Positions 1-8,195 of a DNA stretch of 64,000 nucleotides are shown here, one piece after another (within the stretch, counting starts at the first letter, position 1; each line of letters opens with the position of its first letter). Origin of the DNA: Kribbella sp. VKM Ac-2568 (GTDB lineage Bacteria; Actinomycetota; Actinomycetes; Propionibacteriales; Kribbellaceae); NCBI RefSeq assembly GCF_004345365.1, contig NZ_SLVF01000019.1, forward strand, positions 62,001 to 126,000. The letters are read 5' to 3'. The notes under the pieces were generated by a model that searched no databases, was not told the DNA's origin, and saw only the letters and a list, made by a program, of their open reading frames with translations. A program made the position numbers and the translations under genes.

Positions 1-355
1 CGCCCGCGGCCGACACCGAGGCGCTGTTCTTGGCTTTCAGGCCCGGGAAGTACGCGCCGACCACGGCGGTGGTCCGGCCCGACTTGTCGGCCAGCACGGT
101 CAGCTGGCCGCCGAGGACCCGGGCGGCGCCGACCATCTGCTGGTAGCGGGTCTGGGTACCGCCACCGGCCCGGTCGGCGGTCCAGAGTTTCACCATCCCC
201 GGCGGTACGGCGAAGGTACGGGCATCAGCTCCGGACAGGGCTATCGACCCGCCTGGGAGTGGAGTGGTGGCCGCCTGCCCGGCGGTAGCGGTAGTGCCGC
301 CGGCAGTGACCAATGCGAGGGCCGCGATCGCGACCACGACGGTTGATCGGTGCAT
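1..355 (-). CDS. Secreted M4-type metalloprotease, N-terminal part (cut by window edge)
   Basis: The frame is open from an ATG at 355 down to the window edge (118 codons). It begins with a short basic stretch (MHRS) and a hydrophobic Ala/Val-rich segment to about residue 25, ending in a plausible signal peptidase site, so the product is exported. Residues 60-105 contain TRYQQMVG, RVLGGQLTVL and TTAVVGAYFPG. This pattern resembles the FTP (fungalysin/thermolysin propeptide) domain, which folds and inhibits M4 zinc proteases before autocleavage. The catalytic HExxH domain would lie outside the window, so the enzyme assignment rests on the propeptide alone. No partner gene is visible on this side. 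Confidence 0.6.
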   Translation of the reverse strand, partial: MHRSTVVVAIAALALVTAGGTTATAGQAATTPLPGGSIALSGADARTFAVPPGMVKLWTADRAGGGTQTRYQQMVGAARVLGGQLTVLADKSGRTTAVVGAYFPGLKAKNSASVSAAG

Positions 356-612
356 GACAAGGCCTTCCCGGTCGAAGGGACGTCGACGGGTCGGCCGAAC
401 TCCAGCCCCGAGAAGTCGCCCGTACAAGGCCAGTCGTACGCCTGGCTCCGGATACCGGCAAGACCGGGGTGCGTCGATTTCACTCGGGCCGGGTGACAGG
501 AGTAGCGTTCACGCCCGGTACCGGTCTGGTCATCTGCTGTCAGAACAGCGAAATTTGCCCGATTTCGGGCAAGACCTTGGCGTTGGACCCTGAGACACTG
601 CACAGTTGACGG

Positions 613-894
613 GTGATCAGTGAGGCAACGGCAGGTCCGGTAGACGAACTCGCCGAACAGATCAGCCGGACGACCGGACTTCCGCCGGACGACGCGCGGC
701 GGGTGGTCGCCGACGTGCTGGCCTACTTCACCGAGACCACCGAAGAGTACGTCCGGCGCCGGCACCGCGAACTGCAGACCTACGGTGCCCGCAACGACGA
801 GATCTTCGCCCGGCTCGGCACCGAACTGCGGCACTGGCCGGTGCGCTCTCCCGAACTCTCCACCCGGCAGCTACGACGGATCGTCTACGGCTGA
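613..894 (+). CDS. Small conserved helical protein upstream of glmS
   Basis: A 93-residue, charged, cytoplasmic-looking protein with no signal peptide or membrane segment. It starts at GTG. It looks mostly helical: an amphipathic N-terminal helix, then DDARRVVADVLAYF, EEYVRRRHRELQTYG and a C-terminal LSTRQLRRIVYG. The RRRHRELQ...F...L and QLRR(I/L)(V/I)(Y/F)G pattern looks like a conserved actinobacterial family, but I cannot name a function. It ends 73 nt upstream of glmS in the same direction. A terminator-like hairpin lies between them, so co-transcription is uncertain. Confidence 0.65.
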   Translation: MISEATAGPVDELAEQISRTTGLPPDDARRVVADVLAYFTETTEEYVRRRHRELQTYGARNDEIFARLGTELRHWPVRSPELSTRQLRRIVYG

Positions 895-914
895 CGGCGA
901 CAACACCCCCGTGA

Positions 915-958
915 GCCCGCCGGCACGGCGGGCCTTTCCACGACAAACCTCCGAAAGG
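915..958 (+). promoter_or_regulatory. Possible glmS leader with terminator-like and SD-masking hairpins
   Basis: GCCCGCC (915-921) pairs perfectly with GGCGGGC (927-933) around a 5-nt loop and is followed by CTTTCC, which looks like a short terminator. CCTTTC (933-938) is also the exact complement of the glmS Shine-Dalgarno GAAAGG (953-958), so a second hairpin could hide the ribosome site. The pairings share one base. The complementarity is seen directly; a regulatory role is inference. Confidence 0.4.
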
Positions 959-967
959 CATGAACAC

Positions 968-2788
968 ATGTGCGGAATCGTCGGGTACGTCGGCACCAAG
1001 CCGGCCGCGCCCATCCTGGTGGACGGACTGGCGCGACTGGAGTACCGCGGCTACGACTCGGCGGGTGTCGCCGTACTCGGGTCCAGCGAGCTGAAGGTGC
1101 ACAAGGACGCCGGCCGGGTTCGTGAGCTGGAGGCCTCGCTGCCGAAGCGGTTCGGCGGCAAGCTCGGCATCGGCCACACCCGGTGGGCGACCCACGGCGG
1201 CCCGAGCAAGGACAACGCGCACCCCCACGCCAGCGGCAACGAGCGGATCGCCGTCGTGCACAACGGCATCTTCGACAACGCCGGCGCGCTGCGCGCCCAG
1301 CTGGAGGAGGCCGGCGTCAAGCTGCGCTCGGAGACCGACACCGAGGTCCTCGCGCACCTGATCGAGCAGTCCGAGGGCGCCACCCTCGAGGAGAAGGTGA
1401 TGGCCGCCCTGCGCCGGATCGAGGGCACCTACGGCATCGCCGTGATCGACCTGGACTTCCCCGACCGGATCGTGGTCGCCCGCAACGGCAGCCCGCTGAT
1501 CCTCGGCATCGGCGACGGCGAGATGCACGTCGCCTCCGACGCGGCCGCCCTGATCCGCTACACCCGTCAGGTCGTCTACCTGGACGACGGCGAGCTGGCC
1601 ACGGTCCGCGCCGACGGCTACCGCACCTTCACCCAGGACGCCCGGGCCACCACCAAGACCGCCAAGACGGTTGAGTGGACCGCCGACGAGTACGAGCGCG
1701 GCCTGCACGAGCACTTCATGATGAAGGAGATCCACGAGCAGCCGGACGCGGTCGGCCGGGCCATCCGCGGCCGTCTGGACGAGCGCTTCCACACCGTCCA
1801 CCTGGGCGGCCTGAACATGGACGCCCGCGAGGCCCGTGAGATCAAGCGGGTCAAGATCCTCGGCTGCGGTTCGGCGTACTACGCCGGCCAGATGGGCGCG
1901 CAGTTCATCGAGGAGGTCGCCCGGATCCCCGCCGACGCCGAGCCTGCCTCGGAGTTCCGCTACCGCAACCCGGTGGTCGAGCGCGACACCCTGTACGTCG
2001 CGGTCAGCCAGTCCGGCGAGACCCTGGACACTCTGGTGGCCGTCCAGGAACTCAAGCGCAAGGGTGGCCGGGTGATCGGCCTGGTGAACGCGGTCGGCTC
2101 CAGCATCGCCCGCGAGGTCGACGGCGGCGTCTACCTGCACGGCGGTCCCGAGGTCTCGGTGGCGTCCACCAAGGCGCTGACGAACATGGCGGTCGCGTTC
2201 GCGATGCTCGGCATCCACCTCGGCCGGATCCGCGACGTCTCCCCCGCCGACGGCCGCCGGCTGATCGAGGGCCTGAAGAAGATTCCCGCGCAGATCCAGG
2301 CGATCGTCGACCAGGAGGAGTCGCTGGCCGAGATCGCCGGCCGCCTCTCCAAGCACGAGAGCCTGTTCTTCGTCGGCCGGACCCGCGGCTACCCGGTCGC
2401 CCGCGAAGGCGCCCAGAAGCTGAAGGAGATCTCCTACCGGCACGCCGAGGCGTACCAGACCTCCGAGCTGAAGCACGGCCCGCTGGCGCTGATCTCACCG
2501 GACGTGCCGAGCGTCGCCATCGTCCCGGACGACGAGCTGCTCGACCGGAACATCGGTGCCCTGCACGAGATCGCCGCCCGCTCGGGCCCGCTGTACGTCG
2601 TCACGCACCCGGGCGTGGAGATCCCGGCCGGCGCGGCCGCGGTGATCGTGGTACCGAAGAACGAGCCGGAGCTCGACCCGATCCTGCTCACCATCCCGCT
2701 GCAGATCCTCGCGTACTACGCGGCGGTCGCGCTCGGCCACGACGTCGACAAGCCCCGCAACCTGGCCAAGTCCGTCACCGTCGAGTAG
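968..2788 (+). CDS. glmS: Glutamine-fructose-6-phosphate aminotransferase (isomerizing)
   Basis: A 606-residue GlmS, close to the usual 609. It makes glucosamine-6-phosphate from fructose-6-phosphate and glutamine, the first committed step to UDP-GlcNAc and peptidoglycan. The start is fixed by the catalytic N-terminal cysteine (MCGIVGYVG) and by GAAAGG nine bases upstream. The class-II glutaminase domain covers about residues 1-230 (HTRWATHG, HNGIFDN). Two SIS isomerase domains follow (GCGSAYYAG, SQSGETLDT, STKALTNM, ELKHGPLALI), ending in KPRNLAKSVTVE. It converges on glsA across a long inverted repeat. MurA, further along the window, uses the UDP-GlcNAc made downstream of this step. Confidence 0.97.
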   Translation: MCGIVGYVGTKPAAPILVDGLARLEYRGYDSAGVAVLGSSELKVHKDAGRVRELEASLPKRFGGKLGIGHTRWATHGGPSKDNAHPHASGNERIAVVHNGIFDNAGALRAQLEEAGVKLRSETDTEVLAHLIEQSEGATLEEKVMAALRRIEGTYGIAVIDLDFPDRIVVARNGSPLILGIGDGEMHVASDAAALIRYTRQVVYLDDGELATVRADGYRTFTQDARATTKTAKTVEWTADEYERGLHEHFMMKEIHEQPDAVGRAIRGRLDERFHTVHLGGLNMDAREAREIKRVKILGCGSAYYAGQMGAQFIEEVARIPADAEPASEFRYRNPVVERDTLYVAVSQSGETLDTLVAVQELKRKGGRVIGLVNAVGSSIAREVDGGVYLHGGPEVSVASTKALTNMAVAFAMLGIHLGRIRDVSPADGRRLIEGLKKIPAQIQAIVDQEESLAEIAGRLSKHESLFFVGRTRGYPVAREGAQKLKEISYRHAEAYQTSELKHGPLALISPDVPSVAIVPDDELLDRNIGALHEIAARSGPLYVVTHPGVEIPAGAAAVIVVPKNEPELDPILLTIPLQILAYYAAVALGHDVDKPRNLAKSVTVE

Positions 2789-2805
2789 CCACCGGACCGC
2801 CGGCC

Positions 2806-2870
2806 CATCACAACGACCACGCGCTTGTCCCCGCCACGCTCAGCGCCGCGGGGACAAGCGCATTGTGATG
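2806..2870. terminator. Bidirectional terminator between glmS and glsA
   Basis: A perfect 14-bp inverted repeat, GCGCTTGTCCCCGC at 2821-2834 and its complement at 2848-2861, has a 13-nt loop. An outer pair, CATCACAA (2806-2813) and TTGTGATG (2863-2870), extends the stem. It lies between two converging stop codons, so it probably ends both transcripts. Confidence 0.75.
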
Positions 2871-2884
2871 GCCTGCGACTCCGC

Positions 2885-4294
2885 CTATCGGAGCTCCGGT
2901 CCGGTACTGCGCTGACTGGCCGAAGCTGTCGTGGCAGCGGCCCGGGAGCCGGTCGTCATGGCACCACTCGCACTGCCGGCCTTCGCGACGCCACCGAAGG
3001 CGTGCCGGGCTGCCTCAGCTGTCGCGTCGTTCTGTCGCCCACGTTCGCCGCCCAACTGCCCGTACGGGTGCAGACCGAAGTCCTGGACCAGCCGGCGGCA
3101 GACCTCGCGCCCGCGCACGGAGTTCCCGGCAGCGTCCAGCCTCGGCGAGAACGTCACGACAGCGAGCCGTTTCTCCGGCACCACCATCATCACGTTGCCC
3201 GATACGCCGCTCTTGGCCGGCAGCCCGACCTGGCCGGAGAACTCGCCCGAGTCGTTGTACATACCGCTGTGCCCCATCACGGACAGCACCCGCCCGGCCG
3301 TCTCCTGGGAGAACACCCGCTCACCCGTGTACGGCGCGACGCCGCCGTTGGCCAGGGTGGCGCCCGCCGCGGCCAGCCCCCGGGTGTCGACCTCGAGCGA
3401 ACAGACCGCGAAGTAGAACTCGGCCGCCTTCTGGGGGGCATCCCGGTCCTTCGGGTCCACATTGAGCATCTCCTTGGCCGCCATCAGGTTGGCGAGACCA
3501 CGGTTGCCGTGCCCGGTGTCCCGCTCGGCCAGAAACGTCCGGTGGTCGAACCCTGGCGAGCGGCCCATCATCCGGCTCCAGGTCTGCTCGACCTGGGCGA
3601 ACCGCTCGGACACCTCGAGCTGGGGTCTGACCAGCGCGAGGGTCGCGATCGCGCCGGCGTTGATCATCGGGTTCTGCGGCTTACCGGCCGCGTCCAGGGA
3701 CAGCCTGGGATCGTTGAAGGTTCCGCCGCTCTGCTCCTGGCCCACCCACTTGTGCACCTCCGCCGAGCCGAACTGCTCCAGCGCCATCGCGTAGCTGAAC
3801 GGTTTCGAGGTCGACTGCACGCTGAACCCAAGGTCGGTGTCGCCGATCTGGAACAGCTGGCCGTCCGCCGTACAGATCGCGATCGCGAACTTGTCCGGGT
3901 CGGCATCGCGGAGCGTTGGGATGTACTGCGCGACCTCTCCGGACCGGTCCGGCAGCAGGTCCGCATAGGTCTGCTCGATGCCGCGGGTGAGTTCCGCGAA
4001 CTCCGCGGGCGACACCGCCAGCTCGCCCTGCAACGCGCGCCCGATCACCGGCTCTTGCACGGCCCTCGAGAACTGTTCGAAGTCGAGCCACTCGGGCTGT
4101 CCGGGCTCGAAGCCGGCGCCGTTGCTCAGCGCTCCGCCCAGCGCTCCAGTCAGGGCACGGTCGACCCGCGGATCGTCGCTCTGCAGCCCGGACTGCTTCA
4201 GCTCCTCGAGCAACTTCCACTTCCAGACCACGTTCGCCCGGTCTGTGTCGAGTGCGTCGAACAGATCGCGCCGTGCCGTCTCCGACAGCTCCAT
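2885..4294 (-). CDS. glsA: Glutaminase with animal-like N-terminal EF-hand-like domain
   Basis: Hydrolyses glutamine to glutamate and ammonia. At 469 residues it is much longer than typical bacterial glutaminase A (about 310). The serine-hydrolase core carries QSTSK (S161, K164 of the SxxK dyad), YIPTL (Y124), NPMINAGA, GMYNDSG and GLPAKSGVSG. Residues 1-110 (ELKQSGLQSDDPRV, WLDFEQFSRAV, IEQTYADL) resemble the EF-hand-like domain of animal kidney-type glutaminase. The last 50 residues or so are a low-complexity Ala/Ser/Thr tail. A good SD (GGAAGGAA) precedes the ATG. It converges on glmS, another glutamine user. Family assignment is firm; the effect of the extension on oligomerisation or phosphate activation is inference. 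Confidence 0.93.
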   Translation of the reverse strand: MELSETARRDLFDALDTDRANVVWKWKLLEELKQSGLQSDDPRVDRALTGALGGALSNGAGFEPGQPEWLDFEQFSRAVQEPVIGRALQGELAVSPAEFAELTRGIEQTYADLLPDRSGEVAQYIPTLRDADPDKFAIAICTADGQLFQIGDTDLGFSVQSTSKPFSYAMALEQFGSAEVHKWVGQEQSGGTFNDPRLSLDAAGKPQNPMINAGAIATLALVRPQLEVSERFAQVEQTWSRMMGRSPGFDHRTFLAERDTGHGNRGLANLMAAKEMLNVDPKDRDAPQKAAEFYFAVCSLEVDTRGLAAAGATLANGGVAPYTGERVFSQETAGRVLSVMGHSGMYNDSGEFSGQVGLPAKSGVSGNVMMVVPEKRLAVVTFSPRLDAAGNSVRGREVCRRLVQDFGLHPYGQLGGERGRQNDATAEAARHAFGGVAKAGSASGAMTTGSRAAATTASASQRSTGPELR

Positions 4295-4462
4295 CGCTGG
4301 TTCCTTCCGCTGGTGGCCAGATGAGGCGCGCGCGAAGCGGCCACTGCGCGACGACGGTGTCGGCCGAACAGCAGCCTTCCCGGCAGATGTTTCCGAAGAT
4401 GGTCCCTGTTGTTACGCAGATATCAAGGCGACCGCCAGTGCTTCACTCACCCGATGCGCAAG

Positions 4463-4493
4463 TCATCACACAAGTCGACGATTTGTATGATGA
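4463..4493 (+). promoter_or_regulatory. Operator palindrome for the adjacent GntR regulator
   Basis: The left half TCATCACACAAGTCG and the right half CGATTTGTATGATGA match as an inverted repeat at 13 of 15 positions around one central base. The site ends four bases before the dehydratase start codon, so a bound protein would block initiation. The GntR/FCD regulator is the second gene of the unit it would control, which fits substrate-induced autoregulation. Binding is inferred. Confidence 0.65.
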
Positions 4494-4497
4494 GTAG

Positions 4498-5622
4498 ATG
4501 AACGATCGGATCCGCCACGTCCGCCTGTCCTCCGTCGTCCTTCCCCTCGATCACCCGGTCAGCGATGCCAAGGTGCTGACCGGGCGGCAGCGGCCGATGA
4601 CCGAGATCGTGTTGCTGTTCGCCGAGATCGCCACCTCGGACGACCAGCACGGGATCGGGTTCAGCTACTCCAAGCGGGCGGGCGGACCGGCGCAGTACGC
4701 GCATGCGAAGGAGGTCGCGAGCAACCTGCTCGGCGAAGACCCGTCGGACATCGGCCGCGTGTACGAGAAGGTGCTCTGGGCCGGCGCGTCGGTCGGCCGC
4801 TCCGGCGTCGCCACCCAGGCGATCGCCGCCATCGACATCGCACTGTGGGACCTGAAGGCCAAGCGCGCGAACCTGCCGCTGGCCAAGCTGCTCGGCGCTT
4901 ATCGCGACTCGGTGCGCACCTACAACACCTCCGGTGGTTTCCTGCACGCGCCGATCGAGGAGGTGAAGGAGCGCGCCTCGAAATCCCTGGCCGACGGCAT
5001 CGGCGGGATCAAGATCAAGGTCGGACACCCGGACAGCAGGATCGACCTGGACCGGGTCCGGGCCATCCGCGACCACCTCGGCGCCGGCGTCCCGCTGATG
5101 GTCGACGCCAACCAGCAGTGGGACCGCAGTACTGCGCTCCGGGTCGGCCGCGCGCTCGAGGAGTTCGACCTGGTCTGGATCGAGGAACCCCTCGACGCCT
5201 ACGACGCCGAAGGGCACGCCCACCTGGCGGCCGTCCTGGACACACCGATCGCGACCGGCGAGATGCTGACCAGCGTTGCCGAGCACGTCCGGCTGATCGA
5301 CGCGCGGGCCGCGGACATCCTGCAGCCCGATGCCCCGCGGATCGGTGGAATCACGCCGTTCCTGCGGCTGGCGGCGCTGGCGGACCACAACGGTCTGCAG
5401 GTGGCGCCGCACTTCGCGATGGAGATCCACCTGCACCTGGCGGCGGCGTACCCGCGGGAGCCGTGGGTGGAGCACTTCGAGTGGCTCGACCCGCTGTTCA
5501 ACGAGCGGCTGGAGACCATGGACGGGCGGATGCTGGTGCCGGACCGGCCCGGGCTGGGCTTCACCGCCAGCGAGCAGTGCGAGGCCTGGACCGTCGACTC
5601 CTGCGAGTTCGGGATCCGATGA
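4498..5622 (+). CDS. L-talarate/galactarate dehydratase (enolase superfamily)
   Basis: A 374-residue mandelate racemase/muconate lactonizing-type enzyme. Sequence blocks GIGFSYSKRAGG, LWAGASVGRSG, YNTSGGFLH and EHFEWLDPLFNE match the L-talarate/galactarate dehydratase group, which dehydrates hexarates to 5-keto-4-deoxy-glucarate. Catalytic features are present: KIK (K172, K174), metal ligands D203, E229 and E255, and H305 in APHFAMEIH. No strong SD is visible and the ATG follows the operator, so translation may be leaderless. Its stop overlaps the GntR start as ATGA. Downstream enzymes for keto-deoxyglucarate breakdown are not in the window. Family firm; exact substrate likely. Confidence 0.85.
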   Translation: MNDRIRHVRLSSVVLPLDHPVSDAKVLTGRQRPMTEIVLLFAEIATSDDQHGIGFSYSKRAGGPAQYAHAKEVASNLLGEDPSDIGRVYEKVLWAGASVGRSGVATQAIAAIDIALWDLKAKRANLPLAKLLGAYRDSVRTYNTSGGFLHAPIEEVKERASKSLADGIGGIKIKVGHPDSRIDLDRVRAIRDHLGAGVPLMVDANQQWDRSTALRVGRALEEFDLVWIEEPLDAYDAEGHAHLAAVLDTPIATGEMLTSVAEHVRLIDARAADILQPDAPRIGGITPFLRLAALADHNGLQVAPHFAMEIHLHLAAAYPREPWVEHFEWLDPLFNERLETMDGRMLVPDRPGLGFTASEQCEAWTVDSCEFGIR

Positions 5623-6350
5623 GCGAGCTGGATCGGGAGACCGGTCGTGGGCTGGCGCACGAGTTGGTCGAGCGGCTGAGGGAGCGGATCCTGGGCGGGG
5701 AGATCGAGCCCGGGCAGAAACTGCCGACCGAGAGTTCGCTGGTGAGCGAGTTCGGGGTCAGCCGCACCGTGGTGCGCGAGGCGATCTCCCGCTTGCAGGC
5801 GGCAGGTCTGGTGGAGACGTTCCAGGGCCGCGGCTCGTTCGTTCTCGACCTGCCGGAGCCGGCTCGCGAGTTCTCACTCGACACGTCCCGGGTCCGCTCG
5901 CACCGCGATGTGCTGGACCTTCTCGACTTCCGGATCGGGATCGAGGTCGAGGCTGCCGGGCTCGCGGCGGCACGGCGTACCGAGCACCAGCTGAAGGCGA
6001 TCGCCCGGGCCTTGGACGACTTTCGCCGTACCGCGCCGGGCAAGGTGGTCGAGGCGGACTTCACCTTCCATCTGAAGGTCGCGGCCGCCTCCGGGAATCG
6101 CTTCTACAGCGAACTGCTGGGATCCCTCGGCCCGATGATGATCATGTTGCCGCGCACCCGGCTCGACCAGTCGTACTCGGTGTCCGACCAAGCGCACTTC
6201 ACCCGGGTGATCGTCGAGCACGAGAACATCCACGACGCGATCGCCCGCTCCGACCCCGAGGGTGCCCGCGCAGCCGCCCGGGTCCATCTGTCGAACACCC
6301 GTCACCGTCTCCAGGTGCCCTCGGCAACAACGGCTCCCACTGGCGGGTGA
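5619..6350 (+). CDS. GntR-family regulator (FadR/FCD subfamily)
   Basis: A 243-residue transcription factor. The N-terminal winged helix spans about residues 8-75 (LPTESSLVSEFGVSRTVVREAISRLQAAGLVE, shown here in pieces: LPTESSLVSEFGVS and RTVVREAISRLQAAGLVE). The all-helical FCD ligand domain follows, with DFHFHLKVAA-like FTFHLKVAA and VIVEHENIHDAI contributing the usual metal-binding histidines. It overlaps the dehydratase by four bases, so the two are translationally coupled. Its probable operator is the 31-bp palindrome just before the dehydratase. A hexarate or its dehydration product is the likely inducer, inferred from context. Confidence 0.9.
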   Translation: MSELDRETGRGLAHELVERLRERILGGEIEPGQKLPTESSLVSEFGVSRTVVREAISRLQAAGLVETFQGRGSFVLDLPEPAREFSLDTSRVRSHRDVLDLLDFRIGIEVEAAGLAAARRTEHQLKAIARALDDFRRTAPGKVVEADFTFHLKVAAASGNRFYSELLGSLGPMMIMLPRTRLDQSYSVSDQAHFTRVIVEHENIHDAIARSDPEGARAAARVHLSNTRHRLQVPSATTAPTGG

Positions 6351-6375
6351 GGCCGGGCCAGGACAGAATGCGGAG

Positions 6376-7302
6376 ATGCGCGTGATCGTGGTGGGTGCCG
6401 GCGTGATCGGGCTCAGCTGTGCCGTCCGGCTGGCCGAGTCCGGGTACGACGTCGCCGTGTTCGCGCGGGACCTGCCACTGGAGACGACCTCGGCGGTCGC
6501 GGCCGCGATCTGGTACCCGTTTCTGTCCGCGCCTGAGGACCGGGTGGCCGCGTGGTCGCGCGCGGCGTACGAGGAGTTCAGCAAGCTCGCCGAGACCGAG
6601 CCCTCGGTCCGCCTCCGCCAGGGCCGCGAGTACTTGGTCGATCCGACCCCGACTCCGTCCTGGGCCGGCGCACTGCCGGACCTGAAGCGCGTCGGCTCGC
6701 CGCCACCCGGTTTCAAGGACAGTTGGTCGTTCACGACGCCGGTGATCGAGATGCCGGTTTACCTGCAGTACATGGTGAAGCGCCTGGAGGCCGCCGGCGG
6801 GACGCTCACCCGGGCCGCACTCTCGGCCCTCCCCACCGCAGCTGATGTGGTCGTCAACGCCGCCGGCCTAGGCGCCCGCCTGACCGCCGGCGACCCGACG
6901 GTGACCCCGGTGCGCGGCCAGGTCCTCACCGTCGAACAGCCCGGGCTCACCGAGTGGCTGATCGCCGACCGCAACCCCAGGGACCTCACGTATGTCGTCC
7001 CGCGCGAGCACGACGTGGTCATCGGCGGCACCAACGAGCCCGACAGCTGGGACCTCTCCGTCAACCCGCAGACCGCGGAAGAACTCCTGGCCCGCGCAGT
7101 CGCCCTTGTCCCCCAGCTCCGCAAGGCCAAGATCCTCCGCCACCGGGTAGGCCTCCGCCCGGCCCGGCCAGCAGTCCGCTGCGAAGCCGTCCAAACCGGC
7201 GCCCAACGCATCATCCACTGCTACGGCCACGGCGGCGCCGGCGTCACCCTTTCGTGGGGCTGCGCCGACGAAGTCGTCGAACTCGTCCGCCAGACCGGCT
7301 GA
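6376..7302 (+). CDS. FAD-dependent D-amino acid oxidase
   Basis: A 308-residue DAAO-family flavoprotein that would oxidise D-amino acids to 2-oxo acids, ammonia and hydrogen peroxide. The start at 6376 is set by the Rossmann motif immediately after it (VIVVGAGVIGLSCAVRLAESG, GxGxxG at about residues 7-12). C-terminal hallmarks RHRVGLRPARPAVR and HCYGHGGAGVTLSWG (substrate arginine and FAD contact) are present. There is no signal peptide. It lies 25 nt after the GntR gene and 5 nt before the methyltransferase, so a four-gene unit is possible. Glycine oxidase is the main alternative, but the C-terminal motifs favour DAAO. Confidence 0.88.
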   Translation: MRVIVVGAGVIGLSCAVRLAESGYDVAVFARDLPLETTSAVAAAIWYPFLSAPEDRVAAWSRAAYEEFSKLAETEPSVRLRQGREYLVDPTPTPSWAGALPDLKRVGSPPPGFKDSWSFTTPVIEMPVYLQYMVKRLEAAGGTLTRAALSALPTAADVVVNAAGLGARLTAGDPTVTPVRGQVLTVEQPGLTEWLIADRNPRDLTYVVPREHDVVIGGTNEPDSWDLSVNPQTAEELLARAVALVPQLRKAKILRHRVGLRPARPAVRCEAVQTGAQRIIHCYGHGGAGVTLSWGCADEVVELVRQTG

Positions 7303-7307
7303 CCACC

Positions 7308-8195
7308 ATGCCGACTGTCGTCCTGGACGGCGGGATGTCGAACGCCCTCGAGGACCGCGGCCACGATCTGTCCGACGCCCTCTGGTCGGCCCGGTTACTC
7401 AGAGATGCGCCTGGCGAGATCGCTGCCGTGCATCGCTCGTACTACGACGCAGGGGCCGCTGTTGCGACCACCGCGAGCTATCAGGCGAGTGTGGGCGGCT
7501 TCGAGCGAGCGGGCGTACCGCGCGCCGAAGCCGAGCGGCTGATCGCGGCGAGCGTGGTGATCGCGCGTGAAGTGCGGGATTCGCTGGCTGACGATGGAGT
7601 TGAGCGGCTCGTGGCTGCGTCTGTCGGGCCCTATGGAGCGGTGCTCGCTGACGGATCGGAGTACCGCGGGCGTTATGGCTTGAGTGCCGCCGCTCTGCGG
7701 GAGTTTCACCTGCCCCGGTTGGAGTTGCTGGTCGCGGCTGGGCCGGATCTGCTGGCTGTCGAGACGATCCCGGACGTCGACGAGGCCGAGGTGCTCGTCG
7801 AGCTGCTGGACGAATTGGCGTTTCCGGCTTGGCTGTCCTACTCGATCGATGGTGCTCGCACTCGGGCCGGGCAGGCGTTGGAGGACGCCTTCGCCGTTGC
7901 GGCCCGGAGTACGGCGGTTGTGGCTGTCGGCGTCAACTGCTGCGCGCCGGGCGACGTGCAGGCTGCTGTGGAGACCGCGGTCGCAGTGACTGGCAAGCCG
8001 GCTGTCGCCTACCCGAACAGCGGGGAGGACTGGGACGCAGGTGGTCGTCGCTGGACCGGTGGAGCGACAGACAGTGCGACGCTGGCCCACGGTTGGGCGG
8101 CTGCCGGCGCGACCTATGTGGGTGGCTGCTGCCGAGTCGGGCCGGGTGACATCAGTGCACTGGCCCGGGCTCTAGACACCCAGAACTTGGCATAG
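7308..8195 (+). CDS. mmuM: Homocysteine S-methyltransferase
   Basis: A 295-residue, cobalamin-independent, single-domain methyltransferase that makes methionine from homocysteine with S-methylmethionine or SAM as donor. The zinc-binding cysteines are visible as GVNCC (C211) and GGCC (C274-C275). The N-terminus VVLDGGMSNALEDRG and ETIPDVDEA are typical. It starts 5 nt after the DAAO stop. Its last 24 nt overlap the end of the convergent MocR gene. Confidence 0.9.
   Translation: MPTVVLDGGMSNALEDRGHDLSDALWSARLLRDAPGEIAAVHRSYYDAGAAVATTASYQASVGGFERAGVPRAEAERLIAASVVIAREVRDSLADDGVERLVAASVGPYGAVLADGSEYRGRYGLSAAALREFHLPRLELLVAAGPDLLAVETIPDVDEAEVLVELLDELAFPAWLSYSIDGARTRAGQALEDAFAVAARSTAVVAVGVNCCAPGDVQAAVETAVAVTGKPAVAYPNSGEDWDAGGRRWTGGATDSATLAHGWAAAGATYVGGCCRVGPGDISALARALDTQNLA

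Noticed and set aside
728..2476. Long open frame antisense to glmS
   Set aside because: Mirror of GC-rich codon bias; no start signal or known motif, and glmS is certain.
2806..2870. Operator between glmS and glsA
   Set aside because: Lies after both stop codons with a long GC stem; a terminator is simpler.
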